Assembly: GCA_013812805.1 (NCBI GenBank)
Contig: JACCSV010000011.1
Coordinates: 1 to 8,723, forward strand
Reading direction: 5' to 3'
Origin: Sphingomonas sp.
GTDB lineage: Bacteria > Pseudomonadota > Alphaproteobacteria > Sphingomonadales > Sphingomonadaceae
Length of the DNA stretch: 8,723 nucleotides
Positions 6,500 through 8,723 of the stretch are shown in pieces (the stretch's first letter is position 1; each line of letters begins with the position of its first letter). The position numbers and the translations under genes were made by a program. The notes beneath the pieces were generated by a model. It did no database searches, was not told the origin of the DNA, and was given only the letters and a program-made list of their open reading frames with translations.

Positions 6500-7207
6500 T
6501 CAGACAAGCGGATTGTGGTAATTCAGGTGTCGAGGCTCCGAGACGTGTGTTTTATGGATTGCTCGAAAGGTTTCTGGTGTTTCAAGAGTGCTTAGTTCGC
6601 CAACGCGCGCAAGGGAGCAATATAATGCTACAGAACGTGCCTGGCAGTTCACGGACTTCTCTGGGTTAAACTCTATGTCGGTGAACGCATCATACAATCG
6701 TACCTCGGCAGCTAAGTCCTCGTTCTTTATGAGCGCATTGATGTAAAGCCAGTCGTAAAACGCCGTCGGGGGCTCAAGGGGCCAATCGACTCCAAAGAAT
6801 GAAAAGGCAACGAGAGCACCGGAGTCTCGAAGTCGCGTATCGCGCTTCGCCTCTCTCGGCGACATATCGAAGAGGTCACGGAAGGGGCCCCCGCGCGCAA
6901 AGACCTTGCTGCCCTGAAATGCTGCCTCCACTGTCAACGCTCGTCCGCGTTGCGTAGTAAACTTGAGGTTGAAGGAGCTTAGGCGGACGCCCAGCTCGTC
7001 TGGAGATTTCGACGAGACCTCCAAGGGGTGGGAGACGCCGAGTACGTGGCGCGCCATCGTATGCAGCGCCTCAACCGAGCGCTGCTTTTGCTTCAATGAC
7101 ATTCCAGGAAACCACTCGAACTCGACGAACTGATCCGAAACAAGATTTCGGCTGTCGCCGGTCGGCAGGAATATTGGCCGGCGAGCCACTACTTTCCTTT
7201 GCCCCAT
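6500..7207 (-). CDS. NADAR-like ADP-ribosylglycosidase, probable antitoxin of the DarT-like toxin
   Basis: The protein has 235 residues with ATG at 7207, which lies inside the end of the toxin gene (19-base overlap, other frame), so translation is probably coupled. The pattern fits NADAR: VEAAFQGSKVF (E94, K101), GGPFRDLFDMSPREAKR (residues 106-122), AFYDWLYINAL and YDAFTDIEFNPEKSVNCQA (D177, E179). In NADAR proteins the conserved Glu, Lys and Asp side chains bind and cleave ADP-ribose. The family partner known from DarT1-type systems is a NADAR protein that removes ADP-ribose from guanine in DNA and so protects the cell; the gene order here agrees. The N-terminal 75 residues (RKVVARRPIFLPTG, VEFEWFPGMSLKQKQRS) belong to the DarT-associated version of the family as I know it. 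Exact substrate is inferred. Confidence 0.75.
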   Translation of the reverse strand: MGQRKVVARRPIFLPTGDSRNLVSDQFVEFEWFPGMSLKQKQRSVEALHTMARHVLGVSHPLEVSSKSPDELGVRLSSFNLKFTTQRGRALTVEAAFQGSKVFARGGPFRDLFDMSPREAKRDTRLRDSGALVAFSFFGVDWPLEPPTAFYDWLYINALIKNEDLAAEVRLYDAFTDIEFNPEKSVNCQARSVALYCSLARVGELSTLETPETFRAIHKTHVSEPRHLNYHNPLV

Positions 7208-7815
7208 GTCCGATAGAAATTTCGATCGCCGAACAAGCCACGCCGGTCGCTCACGTAGCGCGTCAAGCCCACGCCATTGAACTGCTGCGCCGCAGCAGGG
7301 GTCTGGAACACGATCCCATCAAGGTGGGCTCGTTCGATCAGTCCTCGAACAAGAACCTCTGCTTGCACGTCCGTCGGGTCAGCGGGTTTCAGGTATTGGT
7401 CGGCCCTGGCCTCAAGCCCATCGATTTCGTCGAACATCGCTTGGAAGGCGGCGGCTCCCTTCAACTGCTCGTCGGCTAAGGCCGTAACGCGGTTGTCGGC
7501 CGCGTTGTGACGACAAAAGAGGACGCGGCCCTCGACCAAGAGCGCTGGCTTCAACAGGAGCACGGCCCAGTCCACATCCGGGTTCTCCATCATGTAGGCG
7601 TAGAACATGCGAGAGTTCGGAAAGGTAATCGAGAGGCAGTTGTATTGTTCACGACCATCGAGGCGTAGGGGATCGTTAGTCTGACCCTGCGGCGCTATGT
7701 CAGCGATCATCGCGCGGGGCACCAAGCCGTGCTTCAGGATCGAGGTAACGTTGGCCAACCTCGTGAAATGGACCAGTCTGGTGATCCCTCGCTCGGCAAT
7801 TATTTCTTCGATCAT
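7189..7815 (-). CDS. darT: DarT-like DNA ADP-ribosyltransferase toxin (DUF4433)
   Basis: The protein has 208 residues with ATG at 7815; no strong ribosome site precedes it. DarT toxins transfer ADP-ribose from NAD+ to bases in single-stranded DNA, which blocks replication; DarT2 types modify thymine and DarT1 types guanine. Visible family features are LVHFTRLANVTSILKHGLVPR (residues 14-34 region, with H16-F17-T18 in the NAD+ site), YNCLSITFPNSRMFYAYM (58-75), the strand DWAVLLLKPALL, and DPTDVQAEVLV with E153 as the catalytic Glu. All parts appear intact. It is the first gene of the block and overlaps its presumed antitoxin. In phage defence such toxins act after infection; that role is known for the family and inferred here. 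It starts 81 bases beyond the uvrA stop on the same strand, in a visibly more AT-rich block, a sign of transfer. Confidence 0.78.
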   Translation of the reverse strand: MIEEIIAERGITRLVHFTRLANVTSILKHGLVPRAMIADIAPQGQTNDPLRLDGREQYNCLSITFPNSRMFYAYMMENPDVDWAVLLLKPALLVEGRVLFCRHNAADNRVTALADEQLKGAAAFQAMFDEIDGLEARADQYLKPADPTDVQAEVLVRGLIERAHLDGIVFQTPAAAQQFNGVGLTRYVSDRRGLFGDRNFYRTWGKGK

Positions 7816-7837
7816 GTTATAGGCCCGCTGGACATAC

Positions 7838-7853
7838 CGAGCGTGTCGAGCGT
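7838..7853. repeat. Tandem CGAGCGT repeat in the leader of the toxin gene
   Basis: CGAGCGT occurs at 7838-7844 and 7847-7853, separated by GT, about 25-40 bases before the darT ATG on the minus strand. It may be an operator half-site pair or part of a dispersed element. Binding is not shown. Confidence 0.35.
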
Positions 7854-7936
7854 AGCGCGTTCTAACAACGGAGGCGAGATGGATGCGGCGTACCGCCTAT
7901 TTCGCCGCGATCAGGTCCGGCTGCGTGGCTTCCGCA

Positions 7937-7963
7937 CCCCTCGACTTCGCTCGGGACGAACGG
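7937..7963 (+). repeat. 27-bp dispersed repeat, copy 2 (inside the uvrA tail)
   Basis: Identical over 27 bases to 4298-4324; the flanks differ on both sides except for chance matches. In the uvrA frame (minus strand) it is read as RSSRAKSRG. Same orientation on the plus strand as copy 1, but opposite with respect to the host gene. Confidence 0.85.
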
Positions 7964-7982
7964 CGAGGTTTCGCCGCCTGGG

Positions 7983-8000
7983 CCCCGGCCTGCGCCGGGG
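7983..8000. repeat. Perfect 7-bp palindrome with 4-base loop inside the uvrA tail
   Basis: CCCCGGC (7983-7989), loop CTGC, GCCGGGG (7994-8000). The surrounding bases read as WAPACAGE on the plus strand and RSPAQAGAQ in uvrA, peptides that I know as marks of another repeat family in sphingomonads and relatives. It lies about 20 bases from the 27-bp repeat, forming a compound insert. Confidence 0.6.
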
Positions 8001-8723
8001 AACGGGTGGAGCGCTCCAGCAACGGCCGCAGATATTGCCCCGTGAACGACTTCGCCTCCGCCGCCACCACTTCCGGCGTCCCCGCCACCACAACCTCCCC
8101 GCCATTCACGCCGCCCCCCGGCCCCAAATCGATCACCCAATCCGCGGTCTTGATCACGTCGAGGTTATGCTCGATCACCACCACCGTATTGCCTTGCTCG
8201 ACCAAACGGTGGAGCACCTCCAGCAGCTTGCGCACGTCCTCGAAATGCAGGCCGGTGGTGGGCTCGTCGAGGATGTAGAGCGTCTTGCCGGTCGACCGCC
8301 GCGACAGTTCCTTGGACAGCTTCACCCGCTGCGCCTCGCCGCCCGACAGCGTCGTCGCCTGCTGGCCGACCTTGATGTAGCTCAGGCCCACTTCCTGCAG
8401 CATCCGCATCTTGTCGCGGATGCCGGGGACCGCCTTGAAGAATTCGGCGGCGTCCTAGACCGTCATGTCGAGCACGTCGGCGATGCTTCGGCCCTTGAAC
8501 TTCACCTCCAGAGTCTCGCCGTTGTAGCGGTGGCCGTGGCAGACGTCGCAGGTGACGTAGACGTCGGGCAGGAAGTGCATCTCGATCTTGAGCAGTCCGT
8601 CGCCCTTGCACGCTTCGCAGCGGCCGCCCTTGACGTTGAAGCTGAAGCGGCCGGGCTTGTAGCCGCGCGCCTGGCTTTCGGGGAGGCCGGCGAACCAGTC
8701 GCGGATCTGGGTGAAGGCGCCGG

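Larger units (their letters stand above)
7897..8723 (-). pseudogene. uvrA: Excinuclease ABC subunit A, C-terminal part, with in-frame amber codon
   Basis: UvrA finds DNA damage in nucleotide excision repair and loads UvrB. The frame is open from the right edge (GAFTQIRDWFAGLPESQARG) and carries the C-terminal zinc finger (CEAC and CDVC), the ABC signature LSGGEAQRVKL, Walker B YILDEPTTGLHF and the H-loop VVVIEHNLDV. A TAG stands at 8455-8457 inside DMTV-stop-DAAEFFKAVP, where UvrA proteins have Glu (DMTIEEAREFF in E. coli), so one G-to-T change of GAG explains it. Cut there, the protein would lose its second ATPase signature and Walker B; a restart at ATG 8409 would lack the zinc finger. The C-terminal tail (TRSPAQAGAQAAKP and RRSSRAKSRG) comes from two repeats, before the end PDLIAAK. 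The 5' part is outside the window. Either uvrA is inactive here or the base is an error. Confidence 0.9.

Noticed and set aside
8455..8457. TAG recoded as an amino acid (alternative code)
   Set aside because: uvrA itself, darT and other genes here end with TAG as a normal stop, and no recoding signal is seen.

Overview
The window looks like the chromosome of a high-GC alphaproteobacterium, most likely a sphingomonad. This rests on the protein families seen (DUF2793, an outer-membrane barrel with a poly-proline tail, DUF3597, DUF2726, UvrA) and on a short repeat that reads as SRAKSRG / LDFARDER / FVPSEVEG in different frames, which I recognise from sphingomonad genomes. It is inference; no rRNA or other marker is present.

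Layout from left to right: (1) 1-450, the end of a DUF2793 protein; (2) 604-1443, an exported beta-barrel protein with two proline runs, followed by a strong terminator; (3) 1624-2139, sodC, a lipoprotein Cu/Zn superoxide dismutase with all metal ligands present and a possible general-stress (EcfG-type) promoter; (4) 2410-2898, two small genes, one acidic and one very basic; (5) 2927-3307 (minus), a VOC/glyoxalase-fold protein; (6) 3435-4088, a Cys-rich lipoprotein gene cut by a TAA at codon 32; (7) 4162-4824, a membrane-anchored DUF2726 protein, convergent with (8) 4855-5280 (minus), DUF3597; (9) 5332-5418, a remnant of a second DUF2726 gene; (10) 5525-7815 (minus), a visibly more AT-rich three-gene block; (11) 7897-8723 (minus), the 3' part of uvrA, interrupted by an in-frame TAG.

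The block at 5525-7815 is the accessory part and the main point of interest. Its first two genes are a DarT-like DNA ADP-ribosyltransferase toxin and a NADAR-like antitoxin that would remove the modification; they overlap by 19 bp. A third gene 63 bp downstream on the same strand encodes an Mrr-like PD-(D/E)xK nuclease with an N-terminal helical region I do not recognise. The block looks like a defence cassette inserted beside uvrA. A functional link of the nuclease to the toxin-antitoxin pair is a hypothesis.

Two in-frame stop codons (in uvrA and in the lipoprotein gene) mean that either this lineage carries real nonsense mutations or the sequence has base errors. A 27-bp repeat occurs identically inside two protein-coding genes, and in uvrA it sits next to a second palindrome, so short repeats have been absorbed into coding sequence.
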